NCBI GenBank assembly: GCA_942491385.1
Contig: CALOAF010000005.1
Location: 248,001-312,000 of the forward strand
Length of the DNA stretch: 64,000 bases
Source of the DNA: UBA6170 sp942491385
Lineage (GTDB): Bacteria > Chloroflexota > Anaerolineae > Anaerolineales > Anaerolineaceae
Direction of reading: 5' to 3'
Every line of letters begins with the position of its first letter. The first letter of the stretch is position 1. Positions 42,297 through 55,113 of the stretch are shown here, one piece after another. The notes beneath the pieces were generated by a model, which was given only the letters and a program-made list of their open reading frames with translations, made no database searches and was not told the origin of the DNA. A program made the translations under genes and the position numbers.

Positions 42297-44151
42297 CTGA
42301 TTTCAATCCCAATAGTAGTCGAAACCCAAATTTATTAAATTTGATTTCAGAATTTAAGTTGATCTCATTTTCAGTCATCAAGTCCTGAAAAATTGTATTT
42401 TGAAGTGAATCAGGCATTTTCAAAGAAATACTTTTTTTGTTTGTGTTTACCATCACGATTAATTGCACTCCATTCTTTTCTTTTTTAAAGATAAAAGCCT
42501 GGAGGTCTTCATCGACAAGTAACCATTCCAGATCAACTTCAGCGAACACTGAAAACTGTTTCCTAAGGTCAATTAATTTTTTGACAAAAAGACGTAAATC
42601 CAGATTCTGGTTCGACGCACTCCAGGGCATGCACCGGCGATTGTGTCCTTCCGTACCTGCCAGCCCTATCTCGCTGCCATAATAAACACTGGGAGCACCT
42701 GCAAAAGTAAATTGAAGTAAATAGGCAAGCTTCACTTTTTCAATCTGATCACCACAAATACTCAAAATGCGTGGTGTATCATGGCTATCTATCAAATTGT
42801 ACATTACAGGCAAATTGTTTTTGGGATAATTGGCTAACAGTTGGTTGATCGCTTCCTTATATTGGACTACATCATATTTTTGTTTTACCTTATCTACTTC
42901 CCCCAACAGGAACCAGATTGGGTAAGTTAATTCATAATTCATGACCCCATCGAACTGATCACCCTGAAGCCAGGGGTAAGAATTATCCCAATTCTCTCCC
43001 AGGATGTATATTTCAGGATTGATCTGCTTCAACATTTTCTGGAATTCGCGCCAGAAAGCGTGGGGCACTTCATTGGAGACATCCAGACGCCAGCCATCTA
43101 CTTTATACGTTTCAGTCCAATAACGAATCGCACCCAATAAATGCTCCTTAACCAGGGGATGATCCGTATTCCATTTGGGCATCAACGGCGTGAAAGCAAA
43201 GGTCGCGTAATTAAGATGCCCTCTTTCATCCAGACTCACTTTTGGGATGTTTCCTTCTTCCACTTCAAAGTTGATGACCGGATCTCGATAGATAAAAAAG
43301 CAATCATAATATCTGGATTCACGCCCATGTTTAACCACATCCTGCCAGAAGGGATGGAACCACCCACAGTGGTTAATGACAGCATCCAGCATGACCCGGA
43401 TACCTCTTTGATGCGCTTTTTTCATCAGCTCGCCGAACAGTTCATTGGTCCCAAAAGCGGGATCAATCTTGTAATAATTAGTGGTATCGTATTTGTGCGA
43501 AGAGGGTGATTCGAAGATAGGTGTAAAGTAAATACCATTGATGCCAAATTCAGCTAACTCATCCAGATGGTCGATAACACCTTGCAAATCCCCACCATAG
43601 AATTTATAGATCGTATCTTCTTCGCTACCCCACAATAGACTGTTTTGGGGATTATTGGTTGGATCGCCATCCGCAAAGCGCTCCGGAAAGATTTGGTACC
43701 AGATAGTATCTTTTACCCAGGTAGGCGGTTGGAACAGATCCTCTTGATTCAAATAGGGAAAATTGAAATAATAACTGGTTTCAAATTGCGCGTCTGGTTG
43801 CTGATTGAGATTGAAAAAAGAGCGACTACCATACAGAATCTTCTCATCCCCTTTTTCCAGAATAAATGCGTAGCGAATGCGTTTCCATTGCGGTTTTACG
43901 GCTACAAACCAGTAATCATGTAAGGCTGTTTGATACTCCAATTGCATGGGTTCAAAAAAAGCAGCAGTTTTATCCCATTCCCAATGTGTCGGATCCTCTT
44001 TGGACTGAATCCAACGAAATGGATCCCCACCCACCAGTGTTACCGAAGGAACATCTCCACGAGCAGTTCGCAATCTGAGATGTAAAGTTTTTTGGTCAAA
44101 CATATAAGCAAATTTACTTTTGGCTTCATGATAAACAGCAGCAAGATTCAA
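42283..44151 (-). CDS. GH13 alpha-amylase-family enzyme, cyclomaltodextrinase/neopullulanase type, 622 aa
   Basis: An N-terminal beta domain (about residues 1-125) resembles the CBM34-like domain of neopullulanases. The catalytic barrel has DAVINH, the nucleophile Asp357 in GWRLDVSNE, the acid Glu386 in ILGENWD and Asp458 in DSHDTPR, so all three catalytic residues are present. No signal peptide is seen, so it should cleave maltodextrins or cyclodextrins in the cytoplasm. GGAG lies just upstream of the start. Its promoter overlaps a MarR-type palindrome, and it lies immediately after the marR gene. Confidence 0.93.
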   Translation of the reverse strand: MNLAAVYHEAKSKFAYMFDQKTLHLRLRTARGDVPSVTLVGGDPFRWIQSKEDPTHWEWDKTAAFFEPMQLEYQTALHDYWFVAVKPQWKRIRYAFILEKGDEKILYGSRSFFNLNQQPDAQFETSYYFNFPYLNQEDLFQPPTWVKDTIWYQIFPERFADGDPTNNPQNSLLWGSEEDTIYKFYGGDLQGVIDHLDELAEFGINGIYFTPIFESPSSHKYDTTNYYKIDPAFGTNELFGELMKKAHQRGIRVMLDAVINHCGWFHPFWQDVVKHGRESRYYDCFFIYRDPVINFEVEEGNIPKVSLDERGHLNYATFAFTPLMPKWNTDHPLVKEHLLGAIRYWTETYKVDGWRLDVSNEVPHAFWREFQKMLKQINPEIYILGENWDNSYPWLQGDQFDGVMNYELTYPIWFLLGEVDKVKQKYDVVQYKEAINQLLANYPKNNLPVMYNLIDSHDTPRILSICGDQIEKVKLAYLLQFTFAGAPSVYYGSEIGLAGTEGHNRRCMPWSASNQNLDLRLFVKKLIDLRKQFSVFAEVDLEWLLVDEDLQAFIFKKEKNGVQLIVMVNTNKKSISLKMPDSLQNTIFQDLMTENEINLNSEIKFNKFGFRLLLGLKSDVHY

Positions 44152-44169
44152 AGTGACATCTCCTTAATT

Positions 44170-44187
44170 TAGTTGATGTATCAACTA
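44170..44187. promoter_or_regulatory. MarR-type operator at the amylase promoter
   Basis: TAGTTGAT and ATCAACTA form 8-bp arms around a GT centre, the size and symmetry of MarR-family operators. It directly follows the -10 element of the amylase promoter, so bound protein would block initiation. Assignment to the adjacent MarR protein is inference. Confidence 0.65.
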
Positions 44188-44217
44188 TTTTATCACATAC
44201 TCATTCTTTTCTGTCAA
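44187..44217 (-). promoter_or_regulatory. Promoter of the GH13-HEAT operon
   Basis: On the minus strand TTGACA (44217-44212) and TAAAAT (44192-44187) are separated by 19 bp; GATAAA would give a 17-bp spacer. The -35 lies over the marR stop codon. Confidence 0.6.
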
Positions 44218-44648
44218 TACTTTTTGATGTTATCTTCTAATTTGGCTTTCAAGACGAAATTTAATTCAACTATTTTCTCAGAATTAGCACCAATCCCGGC
44301 AAATCTGAATAGATTGAATTCATTGAATTCACGCTTAACCAGCTGAAATAAATCCTTACCTTTTTCAGTCAGATTCAGTTTCATTGCTCGTTGATCATCC
44401 TGGTCTTTGGCAACAGTCAAGAGGTCGTCAGTCACCATTCCCTGAATAATCCGGGTGGTGTTGCCTTTCGTACACAATAACTTCTTACTTAATTCAGTTA
44501 ATGATATTTCAGGATATTGGGATATATGGAATAAAGCGAAATAACGCACCTGGCTCAAATGGAAACGAGTAAAAAACTGACGGTCGCTTTCCACCAGAAG
44601 TAAATAATTTTCCATCAAAGCATCATAAATTTTGGAGCTGGTTTTCAT
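44214..44648 (-). CDS. MarR-family transcriptional regulator, 144 aa
   Basis: A winged helix-turn-helix is visible: ISLTELSKKLLCTKGNTTRIIQGM is the recognition region and DDQRAMKLNLTEKG the wing with its D-x-R motif. MarR proteins bind palindromes as dimers and are released by small ligands. It is just upstream of the amylase gene and a matching palindrome sits at the amylase promoter, so local repression is likely. The ligand is unknown; a sugar-related compound would make sense but is inference. Confidence 0.92.
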   Translation of the reverse strand: MKTSSKIYDALMENYLLLVESDRQFFTRFHLSQVRYFALFHISQYPEISLTELSKKLLCTKGNTTRIIQGMVTDDLLTVAKDQDDQRAMKLNLTEKGKDLFQLVKREFNEFNLFRFAGIGANSEKIVELNFVLKAKLEDNIKKY

Positions 44649-44705
44649 GGATCCTCACCATAAATTAATTAAATTGAATTCTATGTAATTTCAATAATGA
44701 TTGGT

Positions 44706-44738
44706 CAGGGTGTTTTTGAGATGACACAATTATGTCAT
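44706..44738 (+). repeat. Copy 2 of a short dispersed repeat
   Basis: It matches 11034-11068 (CAGGGTG, T-run, GAGATG, then ACACAATTATGTCAT). It lies between the divergent marR and lipA genes. Confidence 0.55.
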
Positions 44739-44793
44739 AAAAGTGGGTCTCATGGACAAGAGATTCATATTAGACAATAATTATCAATAAATA

Positions 44794-44821
44794 TTGACTT
44801 TAGGTTTTGTACCATTATAAT
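44794..44821 (+). promoter_or_regulatory. lipA promoter, predicted to give a leaderless mRNA
   Basis: TTGACT (44794-44799) and a perfect TATAAT (44816-44821) are separated by 16 bp. The lipA ATG begins 6 nt after the -10, which is where transcription itself should start. Confidence 0.7.
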
Positions 44822-44827
44822 AACATC

Positions 44828-45769
44828 ATGACTTTTAAACCTACTCGTAATCGTGTTGACCCAAAAAAAATCAACACCGCCCCCATACGTAGACCATCAT
44901 GGATCAAGGTAGAACAACCCAGTGGCGAGACGTATGATTGGCTAAAAGGATTGATGCGTCGCAAAGAGTTACATACTGTGTGTGAAGAAGCAAAATGTCC
45001 AAACATGGGTGAATGTTGGGGTAGTGGTACAGCCACTTTTCTTGTGCTGGGTGATGTTTGCACTCGTACCTGTGGTTTTTGTGATGTTAAACGCGGCAGA
45101 CCATTGGAAGTCGATTGGGATGAACCAGAACGTGTAGCCCTGGCAGTAAAATCGATGGATCTTAAACACGCGGTCATAACTAGCGTGAATCGGGATGATC
45201 GTAAGGATGGGGGTGCTCCTATTTTTGCGATGATTATTGAGAAAATTAGGCAACATCAACCTGGCTGTTCGATTGAAGTGCTCATTCCCGATTTTAAAGG
45301 AAGCCTGGATGCATTAAAGATCGTGATGGATGCCCGGCCAGAAATCTTAAACCATAATGTGGAAACTGTTCCGCGTTTATTTAAACAGGTGCAGCCCCAG
45401 GACCGCTATGAATGGTCTCAAACCATCCTGGAAAACGCAAAAAATATGAATGGAGACGTGCTCACGAAATCCGGTATCATGTTAGGGTTAGGCGAAGAAA
45501 TGGAAGAAGTCAAATCTGTCATGCGAGATTTACGTTCCTGGCATGTTGATATCCTCACCATTGGTCAATATTTGCAACCCAGCCGGCAACATCTTCCGAT
45601 CATGCGCTATTACACCCTGGAAGAATTTCGGGAATTGAAAGAATATGGCGATGAGCTTGGATTCCGTTGGGTCGAAAGCGCTCCTCTGGTTCGATCCTCG
45701 TACCATGCCGTTGAGCAAGTACGCGCATTAAGTAACGTTCACCGGTCTCTTTATTCCGCAGAAAGTTAA
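44828..45769 (+). CDS. lipA: Lipoyl synthase, 313 aa
   Basis: A radical-SAM enzyme with the auxiliary-cluster Cys at 52, 57 and 63 (CEEAKCPNMGEC) and the SAM-cluster motif C78-x3-C82-x2-C85; the C-terminal VRSSYHA gives the conserved Ser ligand. It inserts two sulfurs into protein-bound octanoyl groups. The TTG at 44807 is rejected because the promoter -10 element lies between it and the ATG, so the ATG at 44828 is used. No ribosome-binding site precedes it. It heads the lipA-lplB-lplA operon. Confidence 0.96.
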   Translation: MTFKPTRNRVDPKKINTAPIRRPSWIKVEQPSGETYDWLKGLMRRKELHTVCEEAKCPNMGECWGSGTATFLVLGDVCTRTCGFCDVKRGRPLEVDWDEPERVALAVKSMDLKHAVITSVNRDDRKDGGAPIFAMIIEKIRQHQPGCSIEVLIPDFKGSLDALKIVMDARPEILNHNVETVPRLFKQVQPQDRYEWSQTILENAKNMNGDVLTKSGIMLGLGEEMEEVKSVMRDLRSWHVDILTIGQYLQPSRQHLPIMRYYTLEEFRELKEYGDELGFRWVESAPLVRSSYHAVEQVRALSNVHRSLYSAES

Positions 45770-45771
45770 CA

Positions 45772-46050
45772 TTGAAAACACATTCCATTACCCGAAAATT
45801 TGGCAAAATGCTTCGCCTGGATGTGAATTACAGTAATCACATTGAACAATTAAAAATCACAGGTGATTTTTTCCTGCACCCGGAAGAAACATTGGATCAA
45901 ATCGTCAACGAATTAACCGGTGTTGATGTCCCAATTCAAAAAGATTTACTGATGAGAATAACAAAAAATATTTTGGATAACAATGAAGCTGAATTGATTG
46001 GCATCACCTTGGAAGATATCATCAATACGCTGGATGAGGTGACGCAATGA
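45772..46050 (+). CDS. lplB: Stand-alone lipoate-protein ligase accessory domain (LplB-like), 92 aa
   Basis: The pattern KFGKMLRLDVNY, then ITGDFFLHPEETLDQI, then ELIGITLEDII matches the accessory domain that in bipartite lipoate ligases (such as in Thermoplasma) is a separate protein needed to make lipoyl-AMP. The start is TTG two bases beyond the lipA stop; the later ATG at 45808 would cut into the KFGK segment. The stop overlaps the lplA start by 4 bp, so the two subunits are made together. Confidence 0.8.
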   Translation: MKTHSITRKFGKMLRLDVNYSNHIEQLKITGDFFLHPEETLDQIVNELTGVDVPIQKDLLMRITKNILDNNEAELIGITLEDIINTLDEVTQ

Positions 46051-46796
46051 CAAAATTTCGCATGATTCCTTTTACATCATTCAATGCCTTTACCAATATG
46101 GCACTGGATGAAGCCATAATGGAATTTGTACGCAAAGGCATTTCACAACCAACCATCCGTTTTTATGGATGGGATCCGTCAGCTGTTTCCATTGGAGTCT
46201 TTCAAGGTGTCAGAAATGAAGTCAATCTGGATGCCACCAAAAATGCTGGTGTGGATGTTGTCCGGCGTTTAACCGGTGGTGGCGCGGTGTATCATGACCA
46301 GATGGGTGAAGTTACTTACAGTCTGATTGCGCCATTGGATGTATTCCCTACCAATATTATTGAATCGTATCGCTTAATTTGTGATGATATTGTTTACGCC
46401 CTAAACCAATTGGGGATTGATGCAGTTTTCTCCCCCATCAACGACATTCTCGTCAATGAACAGAAGATTTCCGGCAATGCCCAAACCCGCCGTAATGGGA
46501 TCCTTTTACAGCATGGCACTATTCTTTACAGCGTTGATGTTGAAAAAATGTTTAGCTTATTAAATGTTAGTGATCAAAAGATATCAGATAAATTAATCAA
46601 AAGCGTCCAGAAACGGGTGACCAGTGTTGTAGATCAAACCGGTGCCAGCATGGAAGAATTAAAAAAAGCATTGGTTATGGGCTTCAAAAGAAATCGAGAG
46701 ATTGCCTTTGAAGAATATACTGATCAGGAAATTTCCCGTGCACAGGAATTGGTCAAAGAACGTTTCAATAATGAAATTTGGACTTTCCGTTTATAA
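46047..46796 (+). CDS. lplA: Lipoate-protein ligase A catalytic subunit (BPL/LPL fold), 249 aa
   Basis: The catalytic domain shows RRLTGGGAVYHDQMGEVTYS and NDILVNEQKISGNAQ, with the Lys expected to contact the lipoyl group. There is no C-terminal accessory domain, which is supplied by the preceding small gene. Lipoate attachment is the likely reaction, although octanoyl transfer (as in LipM) uses the same fold; the active-site Cys of LipM is not evident. It follows lplB with a 4-bp overlap and is followed by a hairpin terminator. Confidence 0.9.
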   Translation: MTKFRMIPFTSFNAFTNMALDEAIMEFVRKGISQPTIRFYGWDPSAVSIGVFQGVRNEVNLDATKNAGVDVVRRLTGGGAVYHDQMGEVTYSLIAPLDVFPTNIIESYRLICDDIVYALNQLGIDAVFSPINDILVNEQKISGNAQTRRNGILLQHGTILYSVDVEKMFSLLNVSDQKISDKLIKSVQKRVTSVVDQTGASMEELKKALVMGFKRNREIAFEEYTDQEISRAQELVKERFNNEIWTFRL

Positions 46797-46811
46797 ATTC
46801 GAAACAGTCAT

Positions 46812-46834
46812 AATCGGATTTGCATCCGATTTAT
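46812..46834 (+). terminator. Terminator-like hairpin after the lipoate operon
   Basis: AATCGGAT (46812-46819) and ATCCGATT (46824-46831) form an 8-bp perfect stem with a TTGC loop, followed by a short TATT tract. Confidence 0.55.
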
Positions 46835-46890
46835 TAGCATTATGCATAAATTTTATTAAACAATAGAGACAAAGGATTAGGAGAGTCAGG

Positions 46891-47430
46891 ATGACAATCG
46901 ATACATATCAAGCAAAAGTTAAAAGTAGTATCTGGAAAGCCATTGCCCAGAGTGGGCTGCCGATAAATTCTATCCCCATGGATCAACAGAATAAATTTGT
47001 TGATCAGCTGGCTGATAATCTTTTAGTGACAGTTAACGAATTATTAGGAGATGTTTCCAAACCGGCATCAGCCGCAAAACCAACCATTGAACTGGATGAA
47101 GAAGAAATAATTCTTTGGGAAGGGCGTCCTTTTCTATCACTTGTTGAAAATTACACTCTCACCAATGAACGCCTCAAACTTACCAGCGGTTTGATCGGGA
47201 AAGACATTGAAAATTATGAACTAATCCGCATACAGGATATTGATATCGTTCAGAATATGAGTGAGCGGATGTTGGGAATCGGTGATATCCTCATCAAAGG
47301 TGCGGATCAATCCTCATCTTCGGTCGTTCTGCGCAATATTCATGATCCACAAGAAGTATATGAAATCCTACGAAAAGCTTGGTTGAATGCCCGCAAAAAA
47401 TATGGCTTAATTTTCCGGGAAGAAATGTAA
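46891..47430 (+). CDS. Bacterial PH-domain protein, 179 aa
   Basis: Residues 68-170 form a PH-like barrel: ILWEGRPFLSLVENYTLTNERLKLTSGL, and IGDILIKGADQSSSSVVLRNIHDPQEV are typical of the YdbT/YdbS-like bPH2 domain. The first 65 residues are helical. No membrane helix is present, unlike many bPH2 proteins. Function is unknown. GGAGAG lies upstream of the start. It converges with the rRNA operon. Confidence 0.85.
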   Translation: MTIDTYQAKVKSSIWKAIAQSGLPINSIPMDQQNKFVDQLADNLLVTVNELLGDVSKPASAAKPTIELDEEEIILWEGRPFLSLVENYTLTNERLKLTSGLIGKDIENYELIRIQDIDIVQNMSERMLGIGDILIKGADQSSSSVVLRNIHDPQEVYEILRKAWLNARKKYGLIFREEM

Positions 47431-47461
47431 GTATTTTTCTATTACTTCTTCAATTAAAATT

Positions 47462-47500
47462 AAAAGAATTTTCCATTCTAAAATCTGGAAAATTCTTTTT
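47462..47500. terminator. Bidirectional terminator between the PH-protein gene and the rRNA operon
   Basis: AAAAGAATTTTCC (47462-47474) pairs with GGAAAATTCTTTT (47487-47499), a 13-bp stem. T-runs flank it on both strands, so it can end the PH gene and the rRNA operon. Confidence 0.8.
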
Positions 47501-47519
47501 CGCTTAAAGCAAAAAAAGT

Positions 47520-47639
47520 TTCTTGGCAATGACCTACTCTCCCGGGGGGTCGCCCCCCAAGTACCATCGGCGCAAACAGCCTTAACTTCCGGGTTCGAGA
47601 TGTGTCCGGGTGTACCACTGTCGCTTCTATCACCAAGAA
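47520..47639 (-). rRNA. rrf: 5S ribosomal RNA
   Basis: The sequence on the minus strand begins near TTCTTGGTGATAG and ends near GTCATTGCCAAGAA, with the terminal helix TTCTTGG/CCAAGAA and the conserved CGAACCCGGAAGTTAAG and GGGAGAGTAGG segments. Ends are approximate within a few bases. It is the last gene of the rRNA operon. Confidence 0.93.
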
Positions 47640-47703
47640 ACTTTCTTTTTCAAATAGTATGTGTAGTCCTTCAGAAAAAAGAACCAGTTCTCCGCATTAC
47701 CTG

Positions 47704-50671
<2,968 letters not shown>

Positions 50672-50915
50672 CGTAATGCGGAGAGCTCGTTCTTCTTTCT
50701 CTAAAGCTCTCCATTTCTTTCTTTCTCGGTTACTTTTGTTCTTTTTCTTTTCTTTCTTTTGTAGATGCTTTTGGCCTACACATATTCTATTTGTTTGTTA
50801 AGGTTCTGTACGTAGTTTCTCCTACGTCCACCATCGCTCATCTTCCGATCAGCTACAGTCCACTAAGGAGAATTCTTCCGTTTTTTGATTTCAAGGTTCT
50901 GGTTGAGGTATCAAG

Positions 50916-50989
50916 TGGGCCTTTCAGGGCTCGAACCTGAGACCTCGCCCTTATCAGAGGCGCGCTCTAACCAACTGAGCTAAAGGCCC
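50916..50989 (-). tRNA. tRNA-Ile (anticodon GAT)
   Basis: A 74-nt cloverleaf in the 16S-23S spacer: acceptor GGGCCTT/AAGGCCC, D-arm GCTCAGTTGGTTAGAGC, anticodon loop CTGATAA, and T-arm GGTTCGAGCC. Discriminator A follows. CCA is not encoded in the gene. No tRNA-Ala is found in the spacer. Confidence 0.95.
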
Positions 50990-50999
50990 TTCTGTCAGC

Positions 51000-51026
51000 C
51001 CTTAGCAACTGAGAAGTGATAGGAAA
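51000..51026. other. 3' arm of the 16S rRNA processing stem
   Basis: This stretch is complementary to 52695-52721 over 27 positions with about three mismatches. The two arms bracket 16S, forming the RNase III site. The tRNA-Ile lies just beyond this arm. Confidence 0.75.
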
Positions 51027-51111
51027 TCTGTTTCCCCTGTCTATCTTTCCGCCTCTGCACCGCATGAGGCATTTCTTTAGTCTCGTACCTCAGTACAAAA
51101 CCACTACCTAG

Positions 51112-52620
<1,509 letters not shown>

Positions 52621-52694
52621 TTGTTCTTTATCACCTTATCAATAAGGTGTTTCGGTCATCTTCGCGGATCAAAAAAATTTACAGGTTCTTCGTC

Positions 52695-52721
52695 TTTCCT
52701 ATCACTCTTCAGTTGTTAAGG
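52695..52721. other. 5' arm of the 16S rRNA processing stem
   Basis: Complementary partner of 51000-51026: TTTCCTATCACT and TCAGTTG blocks pair perfectly. Confidence 0.75.
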
Positions 52722-52748
52722 TGCTGCCTACTTTTTTAAGGCTTGCCG

Positions 52749-52777
52749 ATTCTACTCAGCAGTGTTCATTCTGTCAA
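52749..52777 (-). promoter_or_regulatory. rRNA operon promoter
   Basis: On the minus strand TTGACA (52777-52772), 17 bp, TAGAAT (52754-52749). It lies about 130 bp upstream of 16S, before the processing-stem arm. The interval 52621-53153 otherwise contains the leader of this operon and, on the plus strand, the upstream region of the VanW gene; I see no further gene in it. Confidence 0.8.
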
Positions 52778-53050
52778 GTGGCAAAAAACAACCGATGTAC
52801 TCCAATTGTTGGCGGACACCGGTGCATTATGGTTTCCTGCGTTGACTTTACGATAGCCTTCTTCAAGTATTCAATTTTGAACGATCTATCATCTCTGATT
52901 AGACCGGGCTGCTTTGTTTCTTGCAGCGTCCAGAATTATACCGCAACCACCACCTGAGTCAAGGGATTCAATGACCAATTTCCAAATCGATCATAATCCA
53001 ATTTTTTTCCAATCTTTATATCCTTTTCTAGAAGAGGCTTTCAAATCTTG

Positions 53051-53056
53051 TATAAT
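53051..53056 (+). promoter_or_regulatory. Probable -10 element of the VanW-protein gene
   Basis: TATAAT preceded by TTG (extended -10-like) lies 98 bp before the proposed start. The -35 region is poor. Confidence 0.4.
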
Positions 53057-53153
53057 GGATTGGATATTTCATTTTAAAGGAACTTTCTGTGCCAATCTGG
53101 CGTCTTTGTTGCAACAGAGAAATAAATTAAGAAAACGATTTACTGGATGGATT

Positions 53154-55016
53154 ATGACGAGTATTACTATTAAACAGAAAAAAACCTTACCGGTGTTAGA
53201 GCAAATTTTGATTGCTGTTTTTGCAGGATGTATTATTGGAACCGGAATATTAATCGCTTTTGGATTAGGGATTCAAATCTGGCTTGCCGGACGAATAACA
53301 CCCGGTGTTTCAGTCGGTGATATTGATGTCAGTGGCATGACCCCACAGGAGGCTGCAAGCGGTATCGGTGATCAGATTTCGTACCCTGACACTGGTAGGA
53401 TATTATTGCGGGATGGTGAACAAACCTGGTTGCTTTCCCCGGCTCAACTCGGGATGTTTATGGATCCTGAATCAACGGCTGCGCATGCCTTTGAGATCGG
53501 TCGTGATGGGAATTTAATCGCCAGATTAAATGAACAATGGCTGACGTGGCGATATGGTCAGAGTATTTCACCCAGTTTTGTTTTTGACCAACGTGTTGCT
53601 TATATGCAGATCAAACAAGTAGCGTCGCTCATTGACAAACCCGTCATAGAGGCTGAAATAGGGTTGAATGGGACGGAAGTACTGGTTCGTAGCGGACAGA
53701 TAGGCAGAACAGTCAATATTGATGCTACGATTGAGAAAATTGCGCTTTTGTTACCCCGATTGCAGGATGGCATGATCGACCTGGTAATTGAAGACACCCA
53801 CCCTTACATCCTAGATGTAGAAGAGCAGGCTGCTCTGGCAAAAAATATATTGAGTCAACCCCTCATTTTAACTGCAGAAAATGCAGAGGGTAGTCCATGG
53901 GAATTTGATGTGAACACACTCGCTGCCAATTTACGCATTGAACGAATGATTGAAGCCGATGGCAGTCGTTATCAGGTTGGACTGAATAGTGATTTTTTGA
54001 ATAACTTTTTGTTGGATATTTCCCCGGCTTTAAAACTTGACCCCAAAGATGCAAAATATATTTTCAATGATGACACGCGCGAACTGGAAGTGATTGACTC
54101 GGCTATCATTGGCAGAGAATTGAATATTAAATCAACCATTCAAACTATCCAGGAGAAAATTACTACCGATAATAGCCATGATATCCCCCTGGTATTTGAT
54201 ATCAACAAACCATTCCTGACCAATGAGGTGAAGGGTGCTGATTTAGGCATCACTGAATTAGTGCACGAAGAAGTCTCTTATTTTTACGGTTCCAGTGCTG
54301 ACCGGGTACATAATATCATCGTGGCGACCGAAAAATTTCATGGTGTCATGATTCCACCTGGTGCTACCTTCTCCATGGCTGAAGCGTTAGGAGACATTAG
54401 TTTAGAAAATGGTTACGCTGAAGCCCTGATCATTGCTGGCGGTCAAACCATTCAAGGCGTGGGTGGTGGTGTGTGTCAGGTGAGTACTACCCTGTTTCGG
54501 GCAGCATTCTTTTCCGGTTTTCCAATTGTTGAACGCTATCCGCATGCATACCGCGTGTCCTATTACGAGAAAGTGGCTGGTAATCGCATTGACCCGCGGT
54601 TGGCTGGGCTGGATGCCACCGTTTTTGTACCCATCGTGGATTTCAAGTTCACCAATGACACCAGTAACTGGTTACTGATGGAAACCTATGTCAACCCCAG
54701 TTATTCCAGTATTGTCTGGAAATTCTACTCGACATCGGATAATAGGGAAGTCAATTGGGTTACTTCGGGTCTTACTAACGTCATTGATGCGCCCGAACCT
54801 AAATATGTAGAAAACCCTGATTTGAGTGAAGGAAAAATCAAACAGGTTGATTGGGCAGCCGATGGAGCTGATGTGACAGTATCACGAACGGTTACCAGAG
54901 ATGGAGAAGTAATTCTGACCGATACAATTTTCACCCGCTATCGACCCTGGCAGGCAGTGTTCGAATACGGTCCGGGGACCGAAATACCAGATCAATCTGA
55001 CCAATCTGAAGATTAG
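53154..55016 (+). CDS. VanW-family surface protein, 620 aa
   Basis: One membrane helix near residues 14-45 is followed by tandem peptidoglycan-binding-like units (GVSVGDIDVSGMTPQEA and similar) and a VanW domain from about residue 378, with PPGATFSMAEALG and GVGGGVCQVSTTLFRAA. VanW-domain proteins act at the cell surface, often next to peptidoglycan genes; their biochemical role is unclear. The frame is open upstream to 52914, but those 80 residues overlap the probable promoter and are not family-like, so the ATG at 53154 is chosen. It is monocistronic. Confidence 0.87.
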   Translation: MTSITIKQKKTLPVLEQILIAVFAGCIIGTGILIAFGLGIQIWLAGRITPGVSVGDIDVSGMTPQEAASGIGDQISYPDTGRILLRDGEQTWLLSPAQLGMFMDPESTAAHAFEIGRDGNLIARLNEQWLTWRYGQSISPSFVFDQRVAYMQIKQVASLIDKPVIEAEIGLNGTEVLVRSGQIGRTVNIDATIEKIALLLPRLQDGMIDLVIEDTHPYILDVEEQAALAKNILSQPLILTAENAEGSPWEFDVNTLAANLRIERMIEADGSRYQVGLNSDFLNNFLLDISPALKLDPKDAKYIFNDDTRELEVIDSAIIGRELNIKSTIQTIQEKITTDNSHDIPLVFDINKPFLTNEVKGADLGITELVHEEVSYFYGSSADRVHNIIVATEKFHGVMIPPGATFSMAEALGDISLENGYAEALIIAGGQTIQGVGGGVCQVSTTLFRAAFFSGFPIVERYPHAYRVSYYEKVAGNRIDPRLAGLDATVFVPIVDFKFTNDTSNWLLMETYVNPSYSSIVWKFYSTSDNREVNWVTSGLTNVIDAPEPKYVENPDLSEGKIKQVDWAADGADVTVSRTVTRDGEVILTDTIFTRYRPWQAVFEYGPGTEIPDQSDQSED

Positions 55017-55077
55017 TTATTTTCATTTATATTCTTTTTAATAGGAAGAATATCACTCAGAATGTAACCGAAATATA

Positions 55078-55107
55078 TTGTCTTTATCACTTTATTAAAG
55101 CTAAAAT
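55078..55107 (+). promoter_or_regulatory. Candidate promoter of the mmd operon
   Basis: TTGTCT (55078-55083) and TAAAAT (55102-55107) are 18 bp apart. Initiation would fall near 55114, right at the first leader hairpin. Confidence 0.5.
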
Positions 55108-55113
55108 AAGGAA

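Noticed and set aside
52914..53153. N-terminal extension of the VanW protein of 80 residues
   Set aside because: It overlaps the likely promoter and has no ribosome-binding site; the membrane helix of the family begins only after 53154.
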